This document shows, piece after piece, positions 33,343 through 43,660 of a stretch of 64,000 nt of DNA. The translations under genes were made by a program, and so were the position numbers. The notes below the pieces were generated by a model that was not told where the DNA came from, searched no databases, and was given only the letters and a program-made list of their open reading frames with translations. How positions within the stretch are numbered: the first letter of the stretch is position 1; each line of letters begins with the position of its first letter. This DNA is from JAKACA01 sp052143575 (lineage in GTDB: Bacteria; Actinomycetota; Acidimicrobiia; Acidimicrobiales; Bog-793): assembly GCA_052143575.1 (NCBI GenBank), contig JBKQSP010000014.1, forward strand, positions 1-64,000, given 5' to 3'.

Positions 33343-35988
33343 CTACAGGCGGGCTGCCAGCACGGACTGTGCCGCCGCCAGCCGAGCGATCGGCACCCGG
33401 TACGGCGAGCAGCTCACGTAGTCGAGCCCGGCCTTGAAGAAGACGTCGATCGAGGCCGGGTCGCCCCCGTGCTCTCCGCAGACGCCGCACTCGAGCCCGG
33501 GACGGGTCGCCCGCCCGCGCTCGACGGCGATGCGGACGAGCTCGCCGACGGCCACGGGGTCGATGTTCTCAAAGGGGTTGGAGGGGAGGAGGCCCTTCTC
33601 GAGGTAGGCCGACATCATGCGGCCCTCCACGTCGTCGCGGCTGAAGCCGAACGTCATCTGGGTGAGGTCGTTCGTCCCGAAGGAGAAGAAGTCGGCCACC
33701 TCGGCGATCTCGCCGGCGACGAGGGCGGCGCGGGGGGTCTCGATCATCGTGCCGATGAGGACCTCGACGTGCTCGGCCTCGCCCGTGGCGCCTTCCTCAG
33801 CGGCGGCGATCGCCTCGGTCACCCAGGAGCGGGCGAGGGCGAGCTCTTCGCGCGAGATCGTGAGGGGGATCATGACCTCGACGACCGGCTTGCCGCCCGT
33901 CCGCACGCGGTCGAGGGCCGCTTCCATGAGGGCACGGACCTGCATGGCGTAGAGGCCGGGCTTGATGACGCCGAGGCGCACGCCTCGCGTTCCGAGCATC
34001 GGGTTCGACTCTCGCCAGGACCGGGCCGCCTCGTAGAGCGCCCGCTCCTCGTCGGTGAGACCCTCGGTGGCGTCCTTCACGGCGAGATGCTCGACGTCGG
34101 GGAGGAATTCGTGGAGAGGCGGGTCGAGGAGGCGCACCACGACCGGCAGGCCGTCCATCGCCTCGAGGATGTCGATGAAGTCGGCACGCTGCACGACGCG
34201 CAACTCCTCGAGGGCAGCCGTTTCCTGCTCGTCGGTGGCGGCGAGGATCATGCGGCGCACGACGGGAAGGCGGTCCTCGCCGAGAAACATGTGCTCGGTC
34301 CGGCACAGACCGATGCCTTCGGCGCCGAGCTGGCGAGCGTTGGCGGCGTCCGCGCCGGTGTCGGCGTTCGCCCGCACGCCGAGGTGGCCGCGGCGGATCT
34401 CGTCCGCCCAGCCGAGGATGGCGTTCATCTCCGGCGGGGGCGAGGCAGCAGTGAGCGCGACGGCGCCGAGCACGACGGTTCCGGTCGACCCGTCGATCGA
34501 GATCACGTCGCCCTCGTGCACGACCGTGCCGTCAACGCTGAACGACTTGGCCGCCTCGTTGATGCGGAGGGCCTCGGCCCCCACGACGGCCGGCTTGCCC
34601 CAGCCCCTCGCCACGACCGCTGCGTGGGACACGAGGCCGCCGCGGGCGGTCAGGATCCCTTGGGCGGCGAGCATGCCGTGGACGTCCTCCGGGCTCGTCT
34701 CGTTGCGCACGAGCACGACGCTCTCGCCCCTACGGGCGGCTTCGTCGGCGTCGTCCGCCGTGAGGACGACCTTGCCGACGGCCGCTCCCGGCGAGGCGCC
34801 GAGCCCCTTGGTGAGCACCGAGGCGGAGGAATCGGCGAACTGTGGGTGGAGGACCTGGTCGATGTGCTCGGCGCTCACGCGCTGCACGGCTTCCTCGTGG
34901 CTCAGCCGGATGACGGGGTCGGCCACCATGTCGACGGCCATCTTGAAGGCGGCGCGCCCCGTGCGCTTGCCCACGCGGGTCTGCAGCATCCAGAGCTTGC
35001 CCTGCTCGATCGTGAATTCCGTGTCGCACATGTCGCGGTAGTGCGCCTCGAGGCGGGTGAAGATGTCGAGCAGCTCGCCGTAGATGGCGGGGAAGAGCCC
35101 TTCGAGTGCCGAGAGCGGCTGGGTGTTGCGGATGCCGGCCACGACGTCCTCGCCCTGGGCGTTCACGAGGAAGTCACCGTAGGAACCGGCCGCTCCCGTC
35201 GCCGGATCCCGCGTGAAGCCGACGCCGGTGCCCGAGTTGTCGTCACGGTTGCCGAACACCATCGCCTGCACGTTGACCGCCGTTCCGAGGTCGTGCGGGA
35301 TGTGCTCGCGCACGCGGTAGGCGATGGCACGGGCGCCGTTCCAGGATCCGAAGACGGCCTCGATGGCTCCCCGCAGCTGGTCCATGGGTGCCTCGGGGAA
35401 GGGCGAGCCCGTCTGCTGCCTGACGACCTCCTTCAGCTCCCCCACGAGCGTCTTCAGCGTCTCGGCGGGAAGGTCGGCGTCGGACGTGACGCCGCTGTGC
35501 TCCTTGGCACGCTCGAGCGGCTCGTCGAGGGCTGAACCCGTCACCCCGAGCACGATGCGGCCGTACATCTGCACGAAGCGCCGGTAGGAGTCGAAGGCGA
35601 AACGTTCGTCGCCGGTCTGGGCGGCCAAGCCTCCCACGGAGACGTCGTTCAAACCGAGGTTGAGCACCGTGTCCATCATCCCTGGCATGGAGAACTTCGC
35701 TCCGGAGCGCACCGAGACGAGGAGCGGATCGCTCGCATCGCCGAGCTTGCGACCCATGCGGCTCTCGAGGCGCTCGAGGTGCTCGCTCACCTCGTCGGAA
35801 AGGCCCGCCGGCCAGCCGCCCTCCATGTAGGCGCGGCAGGCGTCGGTCGAGATGGTGAAGCCGTGCGGGACGGGCAGCCCGAGGACGGACGTCATCTCGG
35901 CCAGGTTGGCTCCCTTTCCGCCGAGCAGGTCCTTCAACTCCATGGGCGGGCGAGGGTGCTCGTGGTCGAAGTCGAAGACGTAGGCCAT
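33343..35988 (-). CDS. ppdK: Pyruvate, phosphate dikinase
   Basis: 881 aa from ATG 35988. It interconverts pyruvate + ATP + Pi and PEP + AMP + PPi in the cytosol. N-terminal ATP-grasp domain: LLGGKGANLAEMTSVLGLPV. Phosphohistidine domain: TARGGLVSHAAVVARGWGKP, with His455. C-terminal PEP-binding barrel with GLCRTEHMFL, SFGTNDLTQMTFGFSRDD and the acid/base Cys in CGVCGEHGG (about 837). Residue 453, usually the regulatory Thr two before the histidine, is Val here, so control by the PPDK regulatory protein on that residue should be impossible. It stands alone on the minus strand. Confidence 0.96.
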   Translation of the reverse strand: MAYVFDFDHEHPRPPMELKDLLGGKGANLAEMTSVLGLPVPHGFTISTDACRAYMEGGWPAGLSDEVSEHLERLESRMGRKLGDASDPLLVSVRSGAKFSMPGMMDTVLNLGLNDVSVGGLAAQTGDERFAFDSYRRFVQMYGRIVLGVTGSALDEPLERAKEHSGVTSDADLPAETLKTLVGELKEVVRQQTGSPFPEAPMDQLRGAIEAVFGSWNGARAIAYRVREHIPHDLGTAVNVQAMVFGNRDDNSGTGVGFTRDPATGAAGSYGDFLVNAQGEDVVAGIRNTQPLSALEGLFPAIYGELLDIFTRLEAHYRDMCDTEFTIEQGKLWMLQTRVGKRTGRAAFKMAVDMVADPVIRLSHEEAVQRVSAEHIDQVLHPQFADSSASVLTKGLGASPGAAVGKVVLTADDADEAARRGESVVLVRNETSPEDVHGMLAAQGILTARGGLVSHAAVVARGWGKPAVVGAEALRINEAAKSFSVDGTVVHEGDVISIDGSTGTVVLGAVALTAASPPPEMNAILGWADEIRRGHLGVRANADTGADAANARQLGAEGIGLCRTEHMFLGEDRLPVVRRMILAATDEQETAALEELRVVQRADFIDILEAMDGLPVVVRLLDPPLHEFLPDVEHLAVKDATEGLTDEERALYEAARSWRESNPMLGTRGVRLGVIKPGLYAMQVRALMEAALDRVRTGGKPVVEVMIPLTISREELALARSWVTEAIAAAEEGATGEAEHVEVLIGTMIETPRAALVAGEIAEVADFFSFGTNDLTQMTFGFSRDDVEGRMMSAYLEKGLLPSNPFENIDPVAVGELVRIAVERGRATRPGLECGVCGEHGGDPASIDVFFKAGLDYVSCSPYRVPIARLAAAQSVLAARL

Positions 35989-36160
35989 CGGTGTGACGAT
36001 CCTTCCTTGGGGTTGGGCATTCCTCGGTGGGAGAAGTCCTACCGCCGAGCCTACTGACGCCTGCCGGTGGCGCCCCGGGCGCCCCCCGGCAGCCCGGTCG
36101 AGGCGTCCGGCCTTCGCCTGGGGCATGGCACCTGCCAGAGGAAGCTAGGACGGCAGGACC

Positions 36161-37501
<1,341 letters not shown>

Positions 37502-37603
37502 CTCGCGAGAATAGTCGGAGGCTGTCGGCGCCCTTACTATGAGCTGGGAGCTGTTCGGGAGAGCTACCGGTTGAGGGCAGCGGGCGAAGGGAACAGCCAG
37601 GAC

Positions 37604-39292
37604 GTGAGCAGAGCGATCCATCCCTCCTTGGTCCCTGCGCCGGCGAACGTCACATCCCTCGCCGGTGTTGTCACGCTCACTGACGGTGTTCGCATCGAGA
37701 CCCCGCCGGAGTTGGCCGGCGTCGCCCGCTGGTTCCGGCGCCTCCTCGAGCAGTCGACCGGCTGGTCCGTGGAGATGGCCGGTCCGAGCGATCGCAGCGC
37801 AGAGGCAGCCGGCCGGGAGCTCTCGCCGGCTGTGACCCGCCTCGTGCTGGAGCTGGGACCGGCTCGTGAGGCCGGCGCCGCCCGCGGACGTGCGTCGGCG
37901 GCTCCGGGCTTGAGGACGGCGGCTGAGGAGAGCTATCGCCTTCGCGTCGCCGAGGGCACGGTCACGGTCAGCGGCGGGGGGGCGGCAGGGGTCTTCTACG
38001 GCCTGCAGACACTCCGCCAGCTCCTTCCCGACTCCTGGTGGCGCGCCGCACCCCTCGAGGCCGCCGTCGCGGCGAACCTCGCCGGCCTCGAGATCGGCGA
38101 CGCGCCTGCCTTCGCCTGGCGGGGCGTGCACCTCGATGTCGCCCGTCATTTCATGCCGAAAGGCTTCGTGCTCAAGCTGATCGACCTCATCGCCCTGCAC
38201 AAGTGCAATGTCCTGCACCTCCATCTGACCGATGATCAGGGCTGGCGCTTGCCGGTCGCCGCCTACCCTCGTCTCGTCGAAGTCGGGGCTTGGCGGCGGG
38301 AGTCCCCGCTCGGCCACTACCGGGAGACGGGCGGAGACGGCCGGCCGCACGGCGGCTACTACACCGCCGAGGACATGAGCGAAATCGTGGCGTACGCCGC
38401 CGAACGCTTCGTCGACGTCCTGCCGGAGATCGACATGCCCGGCCACATGCAGGCGGCGATCGCCGCCTATCCGGAGCTCGGGAACTCCCTCGAGCGACGG
38501 GAGGTCCGGACGCGCTGGGGGATCTCGCGACATGTGCTCAACCTCGAACCGGCGACGCTGCGGTTCTGCACCGATGTGCTCGACGAGGTCATGGACCTCT
38601 TCCCCTGGCGCTACGTGCACGTCGGCGGTGACGAGTGTCCGACGACGGAGTGGGAGGCCTCCGAGAAGGCCCAGGGCCTGATGCGGCAGGAGGGTTTCGG
38701 GAGTGCCCGCCAGCTGCAGGGTTGGTTCACGAGCCGCATTGCCGAGCACCTCGCCGACCGGGGCCGCCTGCTCGTCGGCTGGGACGAGATCCTCGAGAGC
38801 GGAGCGCCACCGGGATCGGTCGTCATGTCCTGGCGGAGCGCCGACGGCGGCGCCAGAGCGGCCTCTGCAGGCCATGACGTCGTCATGGCACCCCAGCAGT
38901 GGCTGTACTTCGACTGGGCATATGAGGACGACGTCGCCGAGCCCCTCGCCATCTGCCCGGCCACGAGCGTCGAACGCGTCTTCGGCTTCGACCCGGTGCC
39001 CGCCTCGATCCCGGCGGGCGAGCGTCGGCGCGTGCTCGGCGCCCAGTGCCAGCTCTGGACCGAGTTCGTGCCGAATGGGCAGCACGCGGAGTACATGTAC
39101 TTTCCTCGTGTGAGCGCCTTCGCCGAAGTGGTCTGGCGTGGGCCGGCCCGCGTCGAGGCGGACGCTGCGGGCTTCGACGAGTTCGCCGAGCGTCTCGCTC
39201 GCCACCTGCGCCGCCTCGATGCGGTCGGCGTCAACTACCGCCCGCTCGACGGGCCGACGCCCGGGCAGTCGTGGGCCTGGTCGCAGGAGTGA
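37604..39292 (+). CDS. Glycoside hydrolase family 20 beta-N-acetylhexosaminidase
   Basis: 562 aa from GTG 37604 (TTG 37571 is an alternative). GH20b N-domain to about residue 150, then the catalytic barrel: FAWRGVHLDVARHFMPKGFV, HLTDDQGWR, LPEIDMPGHMQAAIA, and the catalytic Asp-Glu pair in HVGGDECPT (Asp343, Glu344). The mechanism is substrate-assisted, using the N-acetyl group. No signal peptide is evident, so it probably acts in the cytosol on imported or recycled GlcNAc glycosides. Its stop overlaps the next gene's GTG by 4 bases; nagA lies 3 kb away. Confidence 0.92.
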   Translation: MSRAIHPSLVPAPANVTSLAGVVTLTDGVRIETPPELAGVARWFRRLLEQSTGWSVEMAGPSDRSAEAAGRELSPAVTRLVLELGPAREAGAARGRASAAPGLRTAAEESYRLRVAEGTVTVSGGGAAGVFYGLQTLRQLLPDSWWRAAPLEAAVAANLAGLEIGDAPAFAWRGVHLDVARHFMPKGFVLKLIDLIALHKCNVLHLHLTDDQGWRLPVAAYPRLVEVGAWRRESPLGHYRETGGDGRPHGGYYTAEDMSEIVAYAAERFVDVLPEIDMPGHMQAAIAAYPELGNSLERREVRTRWGISRHVLNLEPATLRFCTDVLDEVMDLFPWRYVHVGGDECPTTEWEASEKAQGLMRQEGFGSARQLQGWFTSRIAEHLADRGRLLVGWDEILESGAPPGSVVMSWRSADGGARAASAGHDVVMAPQQWLYFDWAYEDDVAEPLAICPATSVERVFGFDPVPASIPAGERRRVLGAQCQLWTEFVPNGQHAEYMYFPRVSAFAEVVWRGPARVEADAAGFDEFAERLARHLRRLDAVGVNYRPLDGPTPGQSWAWSQE

Positions 39293-40344
39293 GCTCGGGC
39301 AGCGGAAGCCCCCGCGGCGCGGCCGACGTCGCCGGCCCGCTCGGATTCGGCCGGTGGGCCACGGGTTGGGCACACGAGCTGGAGACCGTCGGCAAGCCAC
39401 CCTACGAGGTCGTGCTGCCGTCCGCCGACGAGGCGACCGAGATCCTTGGGCGTCTCGGCGTCGGAGGCCTCGACGCCGCCGACGTCGTCGCCACGCTGCC
39501 GTCACGGCGGGGCACGCCCGAGTGGTGGTGGCTGCTCGAGCGTGCCTGCCACAGCTTGACGCGAGCAATGGGCGACCCGGACTGGCCGCACTCCGTGTGG
39601 CCGAGCTGGGTGGGGCAGCGCTTCTCGCTGCAGCGCCGATGCTTCATGGCACACGTCTTTCTCGCCACGATGCGGCACACCCTTGCCTGGCACCGCCGGC
39701 TCGGGATACCGGAGGCCATCTCGAGGGCCTCGATGTCGGACCTCGCCCGCCACATGACGCTGCACCGGCGCATCCACGAGACCACGGGGGTCGACGCGCC
39801 GTGGTGGCTCAGCCTGTGCCTGCGAGCAGAGCTCTTCGAACTCGGGCGCCTTCAGTTCAACTGGTTCCACCTCGGTGTCGGCGACCAGAGCCCGGCGTGG
39901 TACCCGGCCGAGGAGGCACGGCGGCGCGGGGCGGGGTTCCGGCACGGCGAGGTCTGCTGCGGCGTCCACATCCCCGAGTCCGGGCCCCTCACGCCGGCGG
40001 CGTGCGACGAGTCGTTCGAGCGGGCGAAGAATTTCTTCGCCGAGTACTTCCCGCTCTCGGGCCAGTCCCGAAGACTGGCGACGTGCTGGTCGTGGTTGAT
40101 GGACGATCAACTTGCCACCTGGCTGCCGGCGGACTCGAACATCATGAGGTTCCAGCGCCGCTTCGAGCTCGTGCCCGGCTGGGTCACGACGGACGACTCC
40201 ATGCTCGAGTTCGTGTTTCGCGTGCCCGATGGGCTCGAGCGGCTCGATGCCCTGCCGCAGCGGACGACGCTGCAGCGCGCTGCCGTGGCCCATCTGCGGG
40301 CGGGCGGTCACTGGCATTCCCGCTCGGGCTGGGTCGACCTGTGA
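39289..40344 (+). CDS. Two-domain GNAT-like acyltransferase (NAT_N/GNAT_C type)
   Basis: 351 aa; GTG 39289 overlaps the GH20 stop (GTGA). The sequence matches the acyltransferase family with an N-terminal helical NAT_N domain (ERACHSLTRAMGDPDWPHSV) and a GNAT-like C-domain. Further matches are RAELFELGRLQFNWFHLGVG, CGVHIPESGPLTPAACDESF, LATCWSWLMDDQLATWLPAD, SNIMRFQRRFELVPGW. The acyl donor and acceptor are unknown. Tight coupling to a hexosaminidase and a downstream esterase suggests a shared pathway of sugar N- or O-acyl modification (inferred). Confidence 0.78.
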   Translation: MSSGSGSPRGAADVAGPLGFGRWATGWAHELETVGKPPYEVVLPSADEATEILGRLGVGGLDAADVVATLPSRRGTPEWWWLLERACHSLTRAMGDPDWPHSVWPSWVGQRFSLQRRCFMAHVFLATMRHTLAWHRRLGIPEAISRASMSDLARHMTLHRRIHETTGVDAPWWLSLCLRAELFELGRLQFNWFHLGVGDQSPAWYPAEEARRRGAGFRHGEVCCGVHIPESGPLTPAACDESFERAKNFFAEYFPLSGQSRRLATCWSWLMDDQLATWLPADSNIMRFQRRFELVPGWVTTDDSMLEFVFRVPDGLERLDALPQRTTLQRAAVAHLRAGGHWHSRSGWVDL

Positions 40345-41261
40345 GGGTCCACCCGTTCCGCCGCGCGCTGCCGGTCGCCGCCCGCCTCACGGGCACGAAG
40401 CGTCGCATGGGCGACGCCGGCGCCATGCGCCGGCACATCGACGGCCTGCACGTGCGGCCCCGTTCCTCTGCGCCACCGCGCGGTCTCGCGCGTCTCGTGG
40501 ACATCGCCGTCACCGTCTCAGCGCCCGGTTGGCAGATTTACACGGTCCGCCGCCGTGGCGACCGGGAGCACGCTTCAGGCGGGCTTGGCGCCGTCTACCT
40601 CCACGGTGGCTCCTACATCAACGAGATCAACCTGTTGCACTGGCACCTCGTCGCTCATCTCGCCCGCAGCACGGGCGCCGAGATCACCGTCCCGATCTAC
40701 CCGCTCGCCCCGCGAGCGACGGCGGCAGTGGTCGTGCCGGCTGCCGCCGAGATCGTCGCCGGGCTGCTCGATGACGTTGGCAGCGAGCACGCCGTCTTGA
40801 TCGGCGACTCGGCGGGCGGCGGCCTGGCCCTGGCCGCCGTCACTGCGCTTCGTGACCAGGCGGTCGCTGTGCCGCGCGACACGATCCTCCTCTCGCCGTG
40901 GCTCGACCTCAGCCTGTCGGATCCAGCCGTCGCCATGGTGGCGCGGATCGACCCCGTGCTTGCCGTCGAGGGCCTCCGGATCGCCGGTGCCGCCTACCGT
41001 GGGACGCTCAAGGCAGACGACCCCACGGTGAGCCCTATCAACGGTGATCTCAGCGGCCTCGGACGCTTGACGGTCTTCACCGGCACGCGCGACCTTCTCA
41101 ACGTCGACGCCCGCCGCTTGAGGGAACGCATCGATGCGGGTGTGTTCGGCACCCGCATCAGGTTCCACGAAGCCGATGCCATGATCCACGACTACGCCCT
41201 GCTGCCGATCGCCGAGGGGCGGCAGGCGCGTGCCGTCATGCGGGACACCCTGCGGGGCTGA
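40341..41261 (+). CDS. Alpha/beta hydrolase, hormone-sensitive-lipase group
   Basis: 306 aa; GTG 40341 overlaps the acyltransferase stop (GTGA). HSL-family features: oxyanion motif YLHGGSYINE (HGG), nucleophile elbow IGDSAGGGLALA, SPWLDLSLS, Asp in TGTRDLLNVDARR, and His in DAMIHDYALLP. No signal peptide. It is expected to hydrolyse short acyl esters. As third gene of the GH20-acyltransferase unit it may remove acyl groups added or released in that pathway. Confidence 0.88.
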   Translation: MRVHPFRRALPVAARLTGTKRRMGDAGAMRRHIDGLHVRPRSSAPPRGLARLVDIAVTVSAPGWQIYTVRRRGDREHASGGLGAVYLHGGSYINEINLLHWHLVAHLARSTGAEITVPIYPLAPRATAAVVVPAAAEIVAGLLDDVGSEHAVLIGDSAGGGLALAAVTALRDQAVAVPRDTILLSPWLDLSLSDPAVAMVARIDPVLAVEGLRIAGAAYRGTLKADDPTVSPINGDLSGLGRLTVFTGTRDLLNVDARRLRERIDAGVFGTRIRFHEADAMIHDYALLPIAEGRQARAVMRDTLRG

Positions 41262-41286
41262 TCCCGACGGCGCAGGGTGTGCGGCC

Positions 41287-41925
41287 TTAGTCCTTCCGGC
41301 CGCTCAGGGCGAGGCCGACGCCGACGGCGACGATGGCGAGCCCACCGGCACCGCCCACCATCTCCAGGCGGCGGGGTGAGCGGGCGAACCAGGAGCGGAA
41401 CACTCCGGCCGCCAGGCCCCAGAGGCTGTCCGAAACCAGGGCGATCCCGCCAAAGACCGCGCCGAGCAGCAGGATCTGAACCGGCACGTGCCCACTCGCC
41501 TTCTCGACGAACTGCGGCAGGATGGCGGTGAGGAAGATGATCGTCTTCGGATTCGAAACGCCCACGAGCCAGCCTTGCACTGCGGTCCGCAAGTCGGAGA
41601 CGGGGTCGCCCGTCGCGGTGGCTACGACGGACTGCAGGCCTTTCCGCTTTCGCCAGGCCTGCACACCGAGCCACACGAGATAGGCGGCTCCCGCAAGCTT
41701 GACGACCTCGAGGACGACGATCGAGCGCTCGACGAGCTCGCCGATCCCGACGGCCACGACAACGACCTGTACGTACTCGCCGAGGGTGTTCCCGAGGACC
41801 GTGAGCAAAGCCGCCCGCTTGCCGTGAGCAAGGGCGCGGCCCACGATGAACATGACGCTCGGCCCCGGGATCACGATGATCACGAAGGCCGTGACGGCAA
41901 AGGCGAGAAGGTGGCTGGTCGGCAC
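41287..41925 (-). CDS. LysE/RhtB family amino-acid exporter
   Basis: 212 aa from GTG 41925, six membrane segments. N-terminal signature: LLAFAVTAFVIIVIPGPSVM. Then AYLVWLGVQAWRKRKG, WLVGVSNPKTIIFLTAILPQ (conserved NPK), and a C-terminal GLAIVAVGVGLALSGRK. Members export amino acids or related compounds; the substrate is undefined. It is convergent with the alpha/beta hydrolase gene. Confidence 0.92.
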   Translation of the reverse strand: MPTSHLLAFAVTAFVIIVIPGPSVMFIVGRALAHGKRAALLTVLGNTLGEYVQVVVVAVGIGELVERSIVVLEVVKLAGAAYLVWLGVQAWRKRKGLQSVVATATGDPVSDLRTAVQGWLVGVSNPKTIIFLTAILPQFVEKASGHVPVQILLLGAVFGGIALVSDSLWGLAAGVFRSWFARSPRRLEMVGGAGGLAIVAVGVGLALSGRKD

Positions 41926-41957
41926 GACGCCAGCGTACTTGTGGTCCCTCCGCCTCG

Positions 41958-42400
41958 ACTCGTCTCTGGCAGGCCGAGCCGGAGACGATGGCGCCAGCCC
42001 TCCCCCGGCACGACGAGATCCTGCGGGGCGCCATCGAGCAGGCGGGCGGAAGCTGCGGGGGCGATCTGCACGACGGGCCACGTCGACACCTTCGACGTGG
42101 CCGACTTCGTCGGGTCGCTCGTCGACAAGAGCCTCGTGGTCGCCGACCGCTCCGACGGTGCCGTGCGCTACCGGCTTCTCGAAACGATCCGCCAGTACTG
42201 CGCAGAGGAGCTGCTGAGGCACGACGGCGCCGACGAGGTCCTGTAGGCGAGGACCCGCCATGCCGAGTTCTACCTGTCGCTGGCAGTGGAGGCGGCCCTC
42301 GAGCTGACCGGTTCACGCCAAGGTGGGTGGCTGGCACGGCTCGACCATGACTGGGCAACCTGCGAGTCACGTTCGCTTGTCCTGCCGAGGCCGTGGCGCC
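41958..42400 (+). pseudogene. Remnant of an adenylate-cyclase/AAA-ATPase (LuxR/AfsR-like) regulator
   Basis: Several frames hold pieces of one large regulator. At 41988 MAPALPRHDEILRGAIEQAG is the start of a class III cyclase domain. After an internal deletion, DVADFVGSLVDKSLVVADRS and VRYRLLETIRQYCAEELLRH (42090-42230) is the winged-helix/ATPase C-terminal segment of AfsR/MalT-type proteins. A TAG at 42244 interrupts it before RTRHAEFYLSLAVEAALELT, and a frameshift near 42355 separates LDHD from NLRVTFA. Stop, frameshift and deletion together show a dead gene. Confidence 0.75.
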
Positions 42401-42421
42401 GGGCTCAGCGCGGGCGCCCCT

Positions 42422-43660
42422 TCACGATCGGACACCCAGCAGGCCGGCCGGGTCGAAGGCCGCCTCGCCCGCCACAATCGTGGCCGCAACGGAGAGGTCA
42501 GGTTCCAGCACGACGAGATCGGCGGGCATCCCCGGTTGCAGCCTTCCGAGGCGGTCTCCGTGCCTGCCGAGCGCCTTGGCAGGCGTCGAGGTGGCGGCAG
42601 CGATGGCGGCACCCAGTGACAGCCCGACGACCGCTACGAGGTTGCGCACGGCGGCGTCCATCGTGAGCACACTGCCGGCCAGTGTTGACGGGTCCGTTGC
42701 CAAGGTGGCGCGACTGTTTGCGACCGAGACCAGCATGCGACCGATCTCGTAGCTGCCGGGTTCCAGGCCTGCAGCCGAGATGGCGTCGCTGACGGCGACG
42801 AGGCGTCCGGGCGCACTGCGAGCTGCAAGCTGCAAAACGGCAGGATGCACGTGCTGAAGGTCGGCGATGACCTCGAGCGTGACTCGCTCGTCGAGCAGGA
42901 GCGCCGTCAGGGCGCCGGGCCGACGATGATGGAGCGGCGCCATGGCGTTGAACAGATGGGTGGCGTGACGGGCGCCCGCGTCGATGGCGGCACGGGTCGC
43001 CTCGAAGCCGGCATCGGTGTGCCCGATGGCGACGGCGATCCCGAGCTCGAGGGCGGCGGCGATCAGCTCATCGCTGCGCGGGAGCTCCGGCGCCAGTGTC
43101 ACCATACGGATCGATCCGCCGGAGGCCTCCGAGAGCGCCCACAGCTCGTCGGGATCGGGCAGCCGCAGGGCAAACGGATCGTGGGCTCCGAGCTTCGCCC
43201 GTGCGATCCAGGGACCCTCCAGGTGGATCCCAGCGATCGTCGCCCCTCCGGGAAGTCGCTGCCCGACCGCCTCGGCGATGGCGGACACCGTCGTCAGCAG
43301 GTTCTCCTGCGTGTCGGACACCGTCGTGGCCAAGAGCGAGGTCGTGCCATGTCGGACATGAAAGCGTGCGATCTGCTGCAATGCCGCTCGGACGCCCTCC
43401 GGCCGGTCCCCGTTCACCTGGGCGCCATCCCCACCGTGCACGTGCACGTCGATGTAGCCGGGTGCCACGATCCGTGGCCCGAGGTCGATGACGGATTCCT
43501 CGGCGTGCGTCCATTCCCCGAGGCCGGCGATCTGCCCGTCGCGTACCTCGAGCCACCCTGGTGAGATGACCGTTTCGGGTGTCACGACCCGGTCGGCCCG
43601 CAGCATGTACCCGGGAAGGTTCCTCGCCACCGGCCCGTCGAGCGGTGGAGGCGGGCTCAC
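42422..43660 (-). CDS. nagA: N-acetylglucosamine-6-phosphate deacetylase
   Basis: 412 aa from GTG 43660, whose GTGA overlaps the recO stop; ATG 43606 (MLRADRVVTPE) is the alternative. Amidohydrolase motifs: YIDVHVHGGDGAQVNGD, metal ligand Glu in GIHLEGPWIA, His in IGHTDAGFEATR and ATHLFNAMAPLHHR, and catalytic Asp in VSDAISAAG. It converts GlcNAc-6-P to GlcN-6-P and acetate in the cytosol. With the GH20 enzyme nearby it suggests recycling of amino sugars from cell wall or glycans. nagB and a kinase are not in the window. Confidence 0.92.
   Translation of the reverse strand: MSPPPPLDGPVARNLPGYMLRADRVVTPETVISPGWLEVRDGQIAGLGEWTHAEESVIDLGPRIVAPGYIDVHVHGGDGAQVNGDRPEGVRAALQQIARFHVRHGTTSLLATTVSDTQENLLTTVSAIAEAVGQRLPGGATIAGIHLEGPWIARAKLGAHDPFALRLPDPDELWALSEASGGSIRMVTLAPELPRSDELIAAALELGIAVAIGHTDAGFEATRAAIDAGARHATHLFNAMAPLHHRRPGALTALLLDERVTLEVIADLQHVHPAVLQLAARSAPGRLVAVSDAISAAGLEPGSYEIGRMLVSVANSRATLATDPSTLAGSVLTMDAAVRNLVAVVGLSLGAAIAAATSTPAKALGRHGDRLGRLQPGMPADLVVLEPDLSVAATIVAGEAAFDPAGLLGVRS

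Noticed and set aside
33469..35535. 688-codon plus-strand open frame
   Set aside because: It is exactly antisense to ppdK, which has full motif support; it is rich in His/Glu/Val/Arg as expected from reading a high-GC gene backwards.
37502..39568. 689-codon N-terminal extension of glyS on the minus strand
   Set aside because: Antisense to the GH20 gene; GlyRS motifs begin right after ATG 37501 and the length then matches the family.
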